DNA of 64,000 bases, taken from assembly GCF_003985155.1 (NCBI RefSeq), contig NZ_ML133687.1, positions 1 through 64,000 on the forward strand, given 5' to 3'. The stretch comes from Rhizobium vallis. GTDB lineage: Bacteria > Pseudomonadota > Alphaproteobacteria > Rhizobiales > Rhizobiaceae. The notes under the pieces are model-generated. The model was not told the DNA's origin, did no database searches, and was given only the letters and a program-made list of their open reading frames with translations. This document shows positions 40,930 to 50,088 of this stretch, piece by piece (within the stretch, counting starts at the first letter, position 1; each line of letters begins with the position of its first letter). The position numbers and the translations under genes are program-made.

Positions 40930-43900
40930 CTATTCCGCCGCCGCGCGCTTGAGGCCGGAAATCTGGGTGATATAGGCGCGCAGCGCCGCCGGTCGCACCG
41001 GTTTGTGCTGCACGGCGATGCCGTACCGCTCGGCCTCGCTGCGCACTTCGGGCGTGCGGTCGGCGGTGACCAGCAGGGCAGGGATATCGGCGCCGAACTG
41101 CCGGCGCAGATGCAGGATTGCGGCAATGCCGGTGCCGTCGCCGAGATGATAATCGGCGATGGCGAGGTCCGGCGGCCCGTTGCGCCCGTCGATAGCCATG
41201 ACGTCGGCGAGGCAATCGAGCGCCTCCACCTCGCAGCCCCAGCCGCTGATCAAAAGCCGCATGCCTTCGAGGATGTTCGGTTCATTGTCGATGCAGAGGA
41301 TCTTCAGCCCCTTCAGCGGCTGTCCCGGCCGGTCGGCGGGTGGGACCGCCGCTGCCGCTACGGCGGGGCGCGAAACATCGAGCGGCATCGCAATGCGGAA
41401 CTCCGTGCCCTTGCCATGCGTCGAGTGCAGTTCGACCGGATGATTAAGCACGCGGGCAATGCGGTCGACGATCGACAGGCCGAGCCCGAGGCCGGAAGCG
41501 GTTTTCGCCCCTTCGTCCAGACGCGCGAATTCCTTGAACACGGTGCGGAATTTCGATGGTGGAATGCCGATGCCGGAATCGATCACCTGGATGATCACCT
41601 GATTGCCGCGCCGCCGCGCGCCGACGAGCACCTTGCCTGTGATCGTATATTTGATGGCATTGGAAACGAGATTCTGCACCAGTCGCCGCAACAAATTGGG
41701 GTCGGAGCGCACGCGCAGCGACGTCGGCATAACCACCAGCTTCAGCTGTTTCTCGCGGGCGATCGGGGCAAAATCGGTCTCGATGCGCTCCAACAGGTCG
41801 GACAGCGCGACTGAGGCAAGCCGCGGCCGCATGGCGCCGGTATCCAGCCTCGAAATATCGAGTACTGCGCCGAGAATGGTTTCGACCGATTCCAGCGCGG
41901 AATCGATGTTGCGCACGATCGGGCTGTTGTCAGATTGTCCCATGCGCTCGACCAACGCGGAGGAATAAAGCCTGGCGGCATTGAGCGGCTGCAGGATATC
42001 GTGGCCGGCAGCGGCGAAGAAACGCGTCTTGCCGATATTCGCCTCGTCGGCGGCGGCCCGCGCTTCGGCAAGCTCATGGTTGACGTGGGTAAGTTCGGCC
42101 GTACGTTCGGCCACACGCTGCTCCAGCGTCTCATTCGCCTGTTTCAGCGCCTGGTCGGCACTCACCCGCTGCGTAATGTCGGTGAAGGTCGCGACGATGC
42201 CCTTGTCAGGCATGGCGTTGGAGCGCACCTCGATGATCCGCTCGCCGCCGCCAAGCACCAGCGCGAAGGGTTTGTCGAGCGTCAGGAAATGCCGCACCGT
42301 CTGATTGAGGTCGCCGGGCGCAATGTCGCCGCGCCGGCTGAGGATGGTGACGATGTCAGACAGGGGAAAACCGACCTGGCCGGCATTTTCCGGCAGATCC
42401 AGCAGCTGTCGGAAGCGCCGGTTCCAGATCGTCAGCCGGTTTGAACTGTCGAAGACGGCGATGCCTTGGTCCATCTGCGACAGCGCCGTCTGCAGCATGT
42501 CCTGGTTATATTGCAGCGCCTCGCTTGCCTGGTCCAGCAGCCAGGCGGTGTCCGACGAAGCATCCTCGATCTTCTGCAGGATCAATGACAGCACTAGCCG
42601 GGCCGAGGACGATCCGATGGCGCTGCCGAGCAGCTGCTCGCTGAAATGGATGAGCGCCATGTCGGCCGGCTGCTCGTCCTCCAGCTTGCGGCCGGAACTT
42701 TGCTCGTAGGTCGTGAACGAGCGCTGCATGCGCTCCTCGCCGAGATAGCGTGAGATCGCCGCCTTGAGATCGCCGACGCTGATGCGGGTCTTCCAGCCGC
42801 GCGTGGCGAATTGCGAGCGCGAATGGCGCTTGACGAAGATGCCGGCCTGGATGCGTTCCAGCGGTCTGGCATTGCGGGTGAGCGAGCCGACGGCGAAGAA
42901 GGCTGTATTGACGAGCAGGCTCATCAAAGTTGCATTGACCAGCGGATCGGCGTCGGGCGCGGTAAACAGCGTCGTGCCGGGAAAGATGAAGCCGAGCACG
43001 GCGCTTGCCACATACGAATAATCGGGACCGCCGAGCGAGGGCAGGAACAGGAGGTAGACCCAGATAATGAAGCCCGAGGTCAGCCCGAGGATCGCGCCGC
43101 GTGCATTCGCCCGCCGCCAGATGAGTCCGCCGATCAGCGCAGGGGCGATCTGCGCGATCGCGGCAAAAGAGAGAAGGCCGATCGAGGCCAGGCCGGCAGT
43201 GCTGTCGGTCGAGCGGTAATAGGCGTAGCCGAAAAGCAGCACGGCGAAGATGGCGCTACGACGGATATTGAGCAGGGTCTTGGCGAAATCGTCGCGCTGG
43301 CTGGCGCGGCCGGCAAGTTTGCGCCTGAGGAATATCGGCATGATGATGTCGTTCGACACCATGATCGACAGCGCCACGGAATCGACGATGACCATTGCCG
43401 TTGCAGCCGAGAAGCCGCCGATAAATGTGATCAAGGAAACCACGGGCATCTGGCCAGCCAGCGGCAGCGACAACATGTAAAAATCGGCATTGCCGGTGCC
43501 GCCGAAGGTCAGGAGACCGCCGATCGCCACCGGCAGCACGAAGAGATTGATGGCGACGAGGTAGGTCGGAAAGAGAAAGCCCGCGAGCTTCAGCTGTTTC
43601 GGCGTCCGGTTTTCGACCACCGTCACGTGGAATTGCCGCGGCAGCATGATGATTGCGAAGGCCGAGAGGACGATCAGGGTGATCCAGCGGCTGATCGGGG
43701 TATGGTAACTCAGCGCCGACATGACCAGCTCGTTGTCGAGGGTCTTCTGCCAGAGATCGGTCGGCCCGTCGAAGAGAAACCAGATGACGCAGATGCCGGC
43801 TGTCAGGAAAGCGACGAGCTTGACGACGGATTCCATCGAGACCGCGAGGATGAGGCCGTCCTGATGTTCGGTCGCATCCGTATGCCTGGTACCGAACATG

Positions 43901-44433
43901 ATGGCGAAGCAGGCAAGCACCAGGGTCGCGATGAGCGGCAGGTCGAGGAAATAGAGATTGCCGCTGCCGATGCCGTAATCGGAGGGGTTGACCATGGCGC
44001 TGACGGTGCTCGAGATCGCCTTGAGCTGCAGCGCGATATAGGGAATGGTTCCGATCAGCGAGATCAGCGCCACGATCGTCGCGACCGTCGGGTTCTTGCC
44101 GTAGCGCGCCGCGACGAAATCGGCAACCGAGGTGAGCTTCTCCGCCTTGGCGAGCTCGATAATGCGGCGAAGCAGCGGCATGCCGAGCGTGAAGACGAGG
44201 ATGGGGCCGATGTAAATGCCGGCAAATTCGAGCCCGCGCTGCGCAGCCAGCCCGACGCTGCCGAAATAGGTCCAGGAGGTGCAGTAGATCGCAAGGCTCA
44301 GCGCATAGACCACCGGCCATCCGCCTTCCAGCGTGCCCCGGCCGCGATTCTTGCGGTCGCCATAGCTTGCCACGGCGAAAAGCAGGAGCAGATAGCCGAA
44401 GGCAGACGCGAATATGACCCAGCCTGGAAGCAT
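40930..44433 (-). CDS. Hybrid sensor histidine kinase fused to a sodium:solute symporter-like domain (CrbS/MxtR-like)
   Basis: The 1167-residue protein has an N-terminal sodium:solute symporter-family domain with 12-13 membrane helices (residues about 5-500; for example LSLAIYCTSWTYFGSVGLAA). A linker and a PAS domain follow (about 640-760, TALSQMDQGIAVFDSSNRLT). The HisKA box is FFAAAGHDILQPLNAARLYS (phosphorylated His about 808), then an ATPase domain with N and G boxes (LVSNAIKYTITGKVLV, GLGLGLSIVDRIARVL), and a C-terminal receiver with Asp in LAIADYHLGDGTG (about 1094). This order matches CrbS/MxtR/CbrA-type kinases that govern acetate or carbon-source genes with a LuxR-type partner. A fitting regulator lies at 7811-8458. 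It is monocistronic. Confidence 0.92.
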   Translation of the reverse strand: MLPGWVIFASAFGYLLLLFAVASYGDRKNRGRGTLEGGWPVVYALSLAIYCTSWTYFGSVGLAAQRGLEFAGIYIGPILVFTLGMPLLRRIIELAKAEKLTSVADFVAARYGKNPTVATIVALISLIGTIPYIALQLKAISSTVSAMVNPSDYGIGSGNLYFLDLPLIATLVLACFAIMFGTRHTDATEHQDGLILAVSMESVVKLVAFLTAGICVIWFLFDGPTDLWQKTLDNELVMSALSYHTPISRWITLIVLSAFAIIMLPRQFHVTVVENRTPKQLKLAGFLFPTYLVAINLFVLPVAIGGLLTFGGTGNADFYMLSLPLAGQMPVVSLITFIGGFSAATAMVIVDSVALSIMVSNDIIMPIFLRRKLAGRASQRDDFAKTLLNIRRSAIFAVLLFGYAYYRSTDSTAGLASIGLLSFAAIAQIAPALIGGLIWRRANARGAILGLTSGFIIWVYLLFLPSLGGPDYSYVASAVLGFIFPGTTLFTAPDADPLVNATLMSLLVNTAFFAVGSLTRNARPLERIQAGIFVKRHSRSQFATRGWKTRISVGDLKAAISRYLGEERMQRSFTTYEQSSGRKLEDEQPADMALIHFSEQLLGSAIGSSSARLVLSLILQKIEDASSDTAWLLDQASEALQYNQDMLQTALSQMDQGIAVFDSSNRLTIWNRRFRQLLDLPENAGQVGFPLSDIVTILSRRGDIAPGDLNQTVRHFLTLDKPFALVLGGGERIIEVRSNAMPDKGIVATFTDITQRVSADQALKQANETLEQRVAERTAELTHVNHELAEARAAADEANIGKTRFFAAAGHDILQPLNAARLYSSALVERMGQSDNSPIVRNIDSALESVETILGAVLDISRLDTGAMRPRLASVALSDLLERIETDFAPIAREKQLKLVVMPTSLRVRSDPNLLRRLVQNLVSNAIKYTITGKVLVGARRRGNQVIIQVIDSGIGIPPSKFRTVFKEFARLDEGAKTASGLGLGLSIVDRIARVLNHPVELHSTHGKGTEFRIAMPLDVSRPAVAAAAVPPADRPGQPLKGLKILCIDNEPNILEGMRLLISGWGCEVEALDCLADVMAIDGRNGPPDLAIADYHLGDGTGIAAILHLRRQFGADIPALLVTADRTPEVRSEAERYGIAVQHKPVRPAALRAYITQISGLKRAAAE

Positions 44434-44735
44434 TGACCCTCCGCCGGCGGAAAACCGCTGGAACCTCCCTCAACATGGGCAGCTTAAGTCATTTCAGGGG
44501 CGTTGAAAATTCCCGGCGATCTAGGCCTTAAGTCAAAGGCCGCGGAGCGCAACTCCAAATAATTGCGATTACCGATTGATTAATTGCAATGAAGATGCAG
44601 CTACTGCATAATTCCTGAGGTCGACATCAATTTATGAATAAATTATGCAGCAATTCAAAGTGTTACAACGTCCTTTGCGTCTGTGAAAGACGCGCGGCGC
44701 TGTGATGAACAATTGTATCGAAGGGAGAGGATACG
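44434..44735. other. Intergenic region with the second dispersed repeat copy and mscL promoter
   Basis: About 300 bases lie between the divergent kinase and mscL genes. The AT-rich part (44560-44640) may contain promoters, but no clear -35/-10 is assigned. It holds the repeat listed at 44637-44702. A good Shine-Dalgarno AAGGGAGAGG precedes mscL. No gene seen. Confidence 0.5.
44637..44702. repeat. Dispersed intergenic repeat, copy 2 (other copy 24664-24731)
   Basis: AATAAATTATGCAGCAATTC at the left and AAAGACGCGCGGCGCTG at the right match copy 1 in the same order; the middle differs by a few bases. It lies about 35 bases upstream of the mscL start, so it is within or next to that promoter or leader. 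Confidence 0.7.
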
Positions 44736-45173
44736 ATGCTCAACGAGTTCAAGGCCTTTATCGCCCGCGGCAATGTCATGGATCTTGCGGTCGGCGTCAT
44801 CATCGGCGGCGCCTTCGGCGGCATCGTCAAATCGCTGGTCGATGACCTCATTATGCCGATCGTTGGCGCCATTTTCGGCGGCTTCGATTTTTCCAATTAT
44901 TTCATTCCGCTTTCTTCCAAGGTCACGGAGCCGAGCCTTGCTGCCGCCCGCGCCCAGGGAGCGGTCTTTGCCTATGGCAGCTTCTTCACCGTTCTCATCA
45001 ATTTCCTGATTCTTGCCTGGATCATCTTCTTGATGGTCAAGGCCGTGAACATCCTGCGTGCCCAGGTCGAGCGCCAGGAAAAGGCCGCACCGGAAGAGCT
45101 GCCCCCGCCGCCGGCAGATGTTCAGCTCCTGACGGAAATCCGCGATCTTCTCGCCAAGCGCCCGACGGCTTGA
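44736..45173 (+). CDS. mscL: Large-conductance mechanosensitive channel MscL
   Basis: The 145-residue inner-membrane protein has the MscL layout: an N-terminal amphipathic helix [20 protein letters not shown], then TM1 [20 protein letters not shown] with the glycine-rich pore constriction. A periplasmic loop follows, then TM2 [20 protein letters not shown], and a Pro-rich cytoplasmic helical bundle ([20 protein letters not shown]). It forms a pentamer that opens under membrane tension and protects against hypo-osmotic shock. It is monocistronic. Confidence 0.97.
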   Translation: MLNEFKAFIARGNVMDLAVGVIIGGAFGGIVKSLVDDLIMPIVGAIFGGFDFSNYFIPLSSKVTEPSLAAARAQGAVFAYGSFFTVLINFLILAWIIFLMVKAVNILRAQVERQEKAAPEELPPPPADVQLLTEIRDLLAKRPTA

Positions 45174-45295
45174 TCCGGGCTGGAGCCCGTCCGTTCCGGC
45201 CGGGCTCATTCATCACCAAAATCGATATGCCATCACGCGAAGTCATGGGATTTGCCGACGCAAATCCTCTATGAAGGCGGAAACCGGAGATATGC

Positions 45296-46462
45296 ATGTC
45301 GATCGTCAGCAGCCTCAGCCCGCGCGCCGTAGCGGCGCCCGAAAGCGGGATCGTCGAAGTCGTCAATTATGCCCGTGGCCGCGAAGGTCTGCTGCCGCTC
45401 TGGGTGGGTGAAGGCGATCTGCCGACGCCCGATTTCATCAGCAAGGCGGCGATGGATGCGCTTGCGGCCGGCGAGACCTTTTATACCTGGCAGCGTGGCA
45501 TTCCGGAGCTTCGCCGGGCGCTTTCCGATTATTACTCCAGGCATTTCGCCGTCCGGCTGCCGGTCGAGCATTTCTATGTCACCGGCTCCGGCATGCAGGC
45601 GATCCAGATCGCCGTGCAGGCGCTGACCGCGCCGGGCGACGAATTCGTCTACCTCACGCCCGCCTGGCCGAATATTGCGGCAGCCCTCGAAATCGCAGGC
45701 GCGCGCTCGATGGGCGTGCAGTTGCAGTTCGAAGGCGGTCGATGGACGGTCGATCTCAACCGCATCGAAGCCGCGATCACAGAAAAGACCCGGGGCATCT
45801 TCATCAACACGCCGTCGAACCCGACGGGCTGGACCGCCACCAAGAAGGACCTCGCCGACATCCTGGCGCTCGCCCGCAAGCACGATCTCTGGATCATGGC
45901 GGATGAGATCTACGCCCTCTATTACTTTGCCGGCGGCCGCGCGCCCTCCTTTCTCGACGTGATGGAGCCGGGCGACAAGATCGTCTTCGTCAATTCCTTC
46001 TCGAAGAACTGGTCGATGACCGGCTGGCGCGTCGGCTGGATCGTGGCACCTCCCGAGATGGGCCAGGTGCTCGAAAACCTCGTCCAGTATTCGACATCTG
46101 GAGTGGCGCAGTTCATGCAGAAGGGCGCCGTCGCAGCCCTCGATGACGGCGATGATTTCGTACGCGCCAATATCGCCAAGGCGGCGCGGTCCCGCGATAT
46201 TCTCTGCGATGCGCTTGTCGCCACCAATCGTGTCGAGACGCTAAAGCCGGACGGCGCCCTTTACGCTTTCCTGAAGATCGACGGCGTCACCGATAGCCGC
46301 AGCGCTGCCATCGACATCGTCGACAAGACAGGCGTAGGCCTTGCCCCTGGAACCGCCTTCGGCGCTGGCGGTGAACTCTTCCTGCGCGCCTGTTTCCTGC
46401 GCGACCCCGCGCAGGTGGCAATCGCGGCCGAGCGTCTCTGCGACTATATCCTCAAGCGCTGA
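45296..46462 (+). CDS. PLP-dependent aminotransferase, class I/II
   Basis: The 388-residue enzyme has an aspartate-aminotransferase-type fold. The PLP-binding Lys is in VNSFSKNWSMTGWRVGWIV (about residue 239), the substrate Asn/Asp region is INTPSNPTGWTATKKDLADI, and DEIYALYYFAGG holds the Asp/Tyr of the cofactor ring. The C-terminal Arg is in GELFLRACFLRDPAQVAIAA. It would use 2-oxoglutarate or pyruvate with an amino acid; the exact substrate is unclear. GGAGATATGC lies before the ATG at 45296. It is monocistronic; the downstream gap carries a palindromic repeat. Confidence 0.9.
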   Translation: MSIVSSLSPRAVAAPESGIVEVVNYARGREGLLPLWVGEGDLPTPDFISKAAMDALAAGETFYTWQRGIPELRRALSDYYSRHFAVRLPVEHFYVTGSGMQAIQIAVQALTAPGDEFVYLTPAWPNIAAALEIAGARSMGVQLQFEGGRWTVDLNRIEAAITEKTRGIFINTPSNPTGWTATKKDLADILALARKHDLWIMADEIYALYYFAGGRAPSFLDVMEPGDKIVFVNSFSKNWSMTGWRVGWIVAPPEMGQVLENLVQYSTSGVAQFMQKGAVAALDDGDDFVRANIAKAARSRDILCDALVATNRVETLKPDGALYAFLKIDGVTDSRSAAIDIVDKTGVGLAPGTAFGAGGELFLRACFLRDPAQVAIAAERLCDYILKR

Positions 46463-46893
46463 CGGCGATCGGCCTGCAGTGAAAAGGAGAAGAAGTCATG
46501 GCTGTTTCCGTAGGAGATCGCCGAGGGCTGCCCCTTCCGGCTGTGTGAAAGACCCCTCCCCAACCCCTCCCCACAAGGGGGAGGGACTAATCCGGAGCGC
46601 TCGCCTCGTTCCACTCGAAACGTCGCAGATATGGAAAACGGGTGCGGCAGGTTAAGCCCCTCCCCCTTGTGGGGAGGGGTTGGGGAGGGGTCTTGGACGG
46701 GGCACGATGCCTCGATTCCGCGCCGGAATCGGGAGATCGATAAAACTCTAGCAAAGCCCGAAATCGGCCTCTAACCACGACTCCAAACATACCCGTTCAA
46801 AGGCCTGCGAACGGCCCTTCGATAAGAAAATTGGAAAGAAAAGCCGGCGCCTGATGCCCCTGTCTTGAAAAAGCTAAAGCAGGGACGCGGGAC
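46463..46893. other. Intergenic region carrying a long palindrome; promoter of galE
   Basis: The 430-base gap between the aminotransferase and galE contains no gene. Its centre is the 35-bp inverted repeat listed at 46551-46692. The galE promoter must lie between about 46700 and 46893; AAAGCAGGGACGCGGGAC precedes its ATG. Confidence 0.5.
46551..46692. repeat. Palindromic repeat with 35-bp perfect arms
   Basis: GACCCCTCCCCAACCCCTCC and fifteen more bases (46551-46585) are the exact reverse complement of 46658-46692, around a 72-base spacer. The CCCCTCCCC..GGGGAGGGG core is a common rhizobial intergenic repeat type. It may fold into a long hairpin in RNA and stop transcription after the aminotransferase gene. 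Confidence 0.75.
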
Positions 46894-47928
46894 ATGGCGG
46901 TTTTGGTGACGGGCGGGGCCGGATATATCGGCAGTCACATGGTTTGGGCGCTGCTCGATGCGGGCGAGGATGTGGTCGTGCTCGATCGCCTCTCCACTGG
47001 CTTTCGCTGGGCCGTGGCGCCGGCGGCGCGTTTCTATCTCGGCGACATTGCCGACCCGGATCTGTTGAAGAAGATCTTCATCGAGAACGACATCGAGGCG
47101 ATCATCCATTTCGCCGGCTCCGCCGTCGTCCCGGTCTCGGTCGCCGATCCGCTCTCCTATTACGACAACAATTCAGGCAAGACCCGGGCGCTTCTCTCCG
47201 CCTCGATCAAGGCCGGCATCCGCAACTTCGTCTTCTCCTCGACCGCGGCCGTCTATGGCCAGCAGAAGACGGACCTGCCGGTAAAAGAGACCGCGTCCCC
47301 CAATCCGGAAAATCCTTACGGTCAATCGAAGCTGATGACCGAATTCATGCTGCGCGATGCCGCCGCCGCCTATGATTTCAACTATGTCGCGCTTCGCTAC
47401 TTCAACGTCGCCGGCGCCGACCCGCACCACCGTACCGGCCAGTCGACGTCAGGCGCCACACATCTCATCAAGGTTGCCTGCGAGGCAGCGCTGGGCATGC
47501 GCGATAGCGTCCATGTCTATGGCATCGACTATCCCACGCATGACGGCACCGGCGTGCGTGATTACATCCATGTCACCGATCTTGTCGATGCACATCTGAA
47601 AGCACTGCAGCACCTGCGTAAGGACAAGGGCTCGCTCGTCGCCAATTGCGGCTATGGGAGCGGTTATTCCGTGCTCGACGTGCTCAACATGGTCACCCGC
47701 CTGCACGGACATTCCTTCAAGATCCACATGGCGCCACGTCGCGCCGGGGATTCGGCGAGCGTCGTCGCGGACGCTTCGCTCGCCCGGCAGGTGCTCGACT
47801 GGAAACCTCGCTACGACTCGCTCGAAACCATCGTCCAGAGTTCGCTCGATTGGGAACTGTTCCTCTCGAATAAGAACGTCGACGATCTGCACAGCATCCA
47901 TCGCGCCCTCGCCGCCGCTTCCTTCTGA
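46894..47928 (+). CDS. galE: UDP-glucose 4-epimerase
   Basis: The 344-residue extended SDR enzyme interconverts UDP-glucose and UDP-galactose for polysaccharide synthesis. The NAD-binding glycine motif is at the start (MAVLVTGGAGYIGSHMVWAL), the catalytic Ser is in FVFSSTAAVYGQQKTDLP, and the Tyr-x-x-x-Lys is in PENPYGQSKLMTEFML. ALRYFNVAGADPHHRTGQST completes the pattern. It is close to ExoB-type epimerases but cannot be named exoB by sequence alone. The next gene, a GGDEF-EAL protein, starts 117 bases downstream. Confidence 0.93.
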   Translation: MAVLVTGGAGYIGSHMVWALLDAGEDVVVLDRLSTGFRWAVAPAARFYLGDIADPDLLKKIFIENDIEAIIHFAGSAVVPVSVADPLSYYDNNSGKTRALLSASIKAGIRNFVFSSTAAVYGQQKTDLPVKETASPNPENPYGQSKLMTEFMLRDAAAAYDFNYVALRYFNVAGADPHHRTGQSTSGATHLIKVACEAALGMRDSVHVYGIDYPTHDGTGVRDYIHVTDLVDAHLKALQHLRKDKGSLVANCGYGSGYSVLDVLNMVTRLHGHSFKIHMAPRRAGDSASVVADASLARQVLDWKPRYDSLETIVQSSLDWELFLSNKNVDDLHSIHRALAAASF

Positions 47929-48044
47929 GCGGCGTTTCGACGTAACAGCCTGTTTATCATCCCCGTCCCGGCGGGGTCCGCATGACGTAAATAAGGAAAC
48001 ATCAAGCTTTCTCTGGCTGGCTCGGGGCCGACGGAAAAGAGAAC

Positions 48045-50006
48045 ATGAAGAACTTTCTAGCCGCACTGCGGCTGCAAAAAGACAATCCGACGTTTCTGAT
48101 GGCGCAGTTCCAGGCCCTGTCGTCCCAGATCCCCATTCTGTATGTCCTTCTGGTCATCAACGCCCTTGCGGTGGCGGTCACTCACCTCAAATCCGCTCCT
48201 CTCTGGCTTTCGCTCTACATCCCTGTCGGCCTCAGCATCGTCTGCGTTTTCCGTCTCTGCTGGTGGGAGATCAGGGGCAGGGAAAACGTCACCGCCGAGC
48301 GGGCCTACAGGCTGATGAAGGTCACCATATCAGGCGCCTGCCTCCTGGCTGCAGCCTTTGGTGGCTGGGCCATCGCGCTTTACCAATATGGCGATGCCTC
48401 TCAGCAGGGCCAGATTGCCTATTTCCTTGTCGTGACGGGCATTTCCTGCATCTTCTGCCTGATGCATCTGCCGATGGCGGCGGCGATCACCACGGTCATC
48501 ACCTTCTCGGCCATGATCGCGACCTTCATGTTCTCGGGCAATCCCGTTTTCGTGGCGACCGCCGTCAGCGGGGCTTTCCTGATCCTGCCCTTTCTCAGGG
48601 TGATCAACAGCTATTTCCAGAATTTCGTCGGGCTCGTGCAATTGACCGAGGAGCTCGAGCAGAAGCGCGCGGAAGCCGAAGAGCTGAACCTCGTCAACAG
48701 CCGCAACGCCCTGCAGGACCAGCTGACCGGTCTTGCCAACCGCCGCAGCTTCTTTCTCTCGCTGGAAAAACGGCTTCAGAAGAACCCGCCCGTGCCGCCC
48801 GTCATCGGCATTATCGATCTCGACGGCTTCAAGCCCGTCAACGACGTCTTCGGCCATGCCGCGGGCGATCTCGTGCTTAAGGAGACGGCCCGCCGGTTCG
48901 CCGCGCTGATCGGCGAGGGGGGTGTCGTCTCCCGCCTCGGCGGCGATGAATTCGGCATCATCTTCCCTTGTTCGATGACGCGCAACGCGATTGCCGATCT
49001 CGGCCAGGCGCTCTGTGCGGCCGTCCGCGATCCTTACGAAATCCCCGACGGCTCGGTTCGCGTTTTCGGTTCCTGCGGCATCGTCTATCCCGATATCGGC
49101 CAATACACCGCCGAGGATCTCTACGAGAAGGCGGATTTCGCTCTCTACCAGGTCAAGAGCAAGCGCAGCAGCGGCGTCGAATTCTTCTCTTCCGACCACG
49201 AGAAGATCCTGACGCAGCGCCACCTGATCGAACTCGAACTGCAGGCGAACGACTTCGCCAGCGAGCTGAAGCTCGATTATCAGCCGATCATCGAGTTGAA
49301 GAGCGGCCGCGTCGTCGGCTACGAGGCGCTCGCCCGCTGGGACAGCGCCCGCTTCGGCCGCATCAGCCCCGAAGCCTTTATTCCCGCCGCCGAACGCACG
49401 GCCGTCATCGGCCGAATGACGCGCATCCTTTTCGCCCAGGCGCTTGAAGCGCTCGCGATCATGCCGAAACATCTCAGGCTGTCCTTCAACCTCTCGGCGC
49501 GCGATATCTGCGATCACGAGACCTCGATGGCACTGCTCGCCATGATCACCCGCTCCGGCGTCGATCCCAGGCGCATCGAGTTCGAGATTACCGAAACGGC
49601 GCTGCTTTCCGATTTCGACACCGCCGACCAGGTGATATCAATGCTGCGCGCCGCTGGTATCTCGATCGCGCTCGATGATTTCGGCACCGGCTTTTCGAGC
49701 CTTAGCCATATCCATCGCCTCGCCTTCGACAAGCTGAAGATCGACAAGGGTTTCGTGATGAATTTCGATCGCGACGCCCGTTGCATGAGCATCACCCGGT
49801 CGGTCGCCAATCTCTGCCAGAATCTCGGTATCGCCTCCGTCGCCGAAGGCGTCGAAAGTGAGGAGATCGCCGACGGACTGAAGGCGATAGGCGTTCGTCT
49901 GGCCCAAGGCTATTATTTCTCGCGGCCGCTGCCGTTGGAACTCGCCATCGATTACGCAGCAAGGTGTGAGAGCGCAGTATCTGCGCGCAACTCGCTGTCT
50001 GCCTGA
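48045..50006 (+). CDS. Membrane-bound GGDEF-EAL protein (cyclic-di-GMP turnover)
   Basis: The 653-residue protein has about five N-terminal membrane helices (residues 20-190), then a GGDEF domain with RLGGDEFGIIFPCS (about 296-302) and an EAL domain with GYEALARWDSARFGRISPEA (about 424), followed by DDFGTGFSSLSHIHRLAFDK. Both signature motifs look intact, so it could make or break cyclic-di-GMP, or one domain could regulate the other. The membrane part is MASE-like and may sense a signal. It follows galE by 117 bases, a setting that fits control of extracellular polysaccharide. Confidence 0.93.
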   Translation: MKNFLAALRLQKDNPTFLMAQFQALSSQIPILYVLLVINALAVAVTHLKSAPLWLSLYIPVGLSIVCVFRLCWWEIRGRENVTAERAYRLMKVTISGACLLAAAFGGWAIALYQYGDASQQGQIAYFLVVTGISCIFCLMHLPMAAAITTVITFSAMIATFMFSGNPVFVATAVSGAFLILPFLRVINSYFQNFVGLVQLTEELEQKRAEAEELNLVNSRNALQDQLTGLANRRSFFLSLEKRLQKNPPVPPVIGIIDLDGFKPVNDVFGHAAGDLVLKETARRFAALIGEGGVVSRLGGDEFGIIFPCSMTRNAIADLGQALCAAVRDPYEIPDGSVRVFGSCGIVYPDIGQYTAEDLYEKADFALYQVKSKRSSGVEFFSSDHEKILTQRHLIELELQANDFASELKLDYQPIIELKSGRVVGYEALARWDSARFGRISPEAFIPAAERTAVIGRMTRILFAQALEALAIMPKHLRLSFNLSARDICDHETSMALLAMITRSGVDPRRIEFEITETALLSDFDTADQVISMLRAAGISIALDDFGTGFSSLSHIHRLAFDKLKIDKGFVMNFDRDARCMSITRSVANLCQNLGIASVAEGVESEEIADGLKAIGVRLAQGYYFSRPLPLELAIDYAARCESAVSARNSLSA

Positions 50007-50088
50007 AGCGATGGTCTTGACCGGTCGCAAATCGACTGGAGCGAAGCCACATCCTCGTCTATTCATGGTTCAACAGATGAGGTGAACC

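Noticed and set aside
42811..44436. 541-codon plus-strand open frame opposite the hybrid kinase
   Set aside because: Antisense shadow of the symporter and linker domains; the translation is charged and low-complexity.
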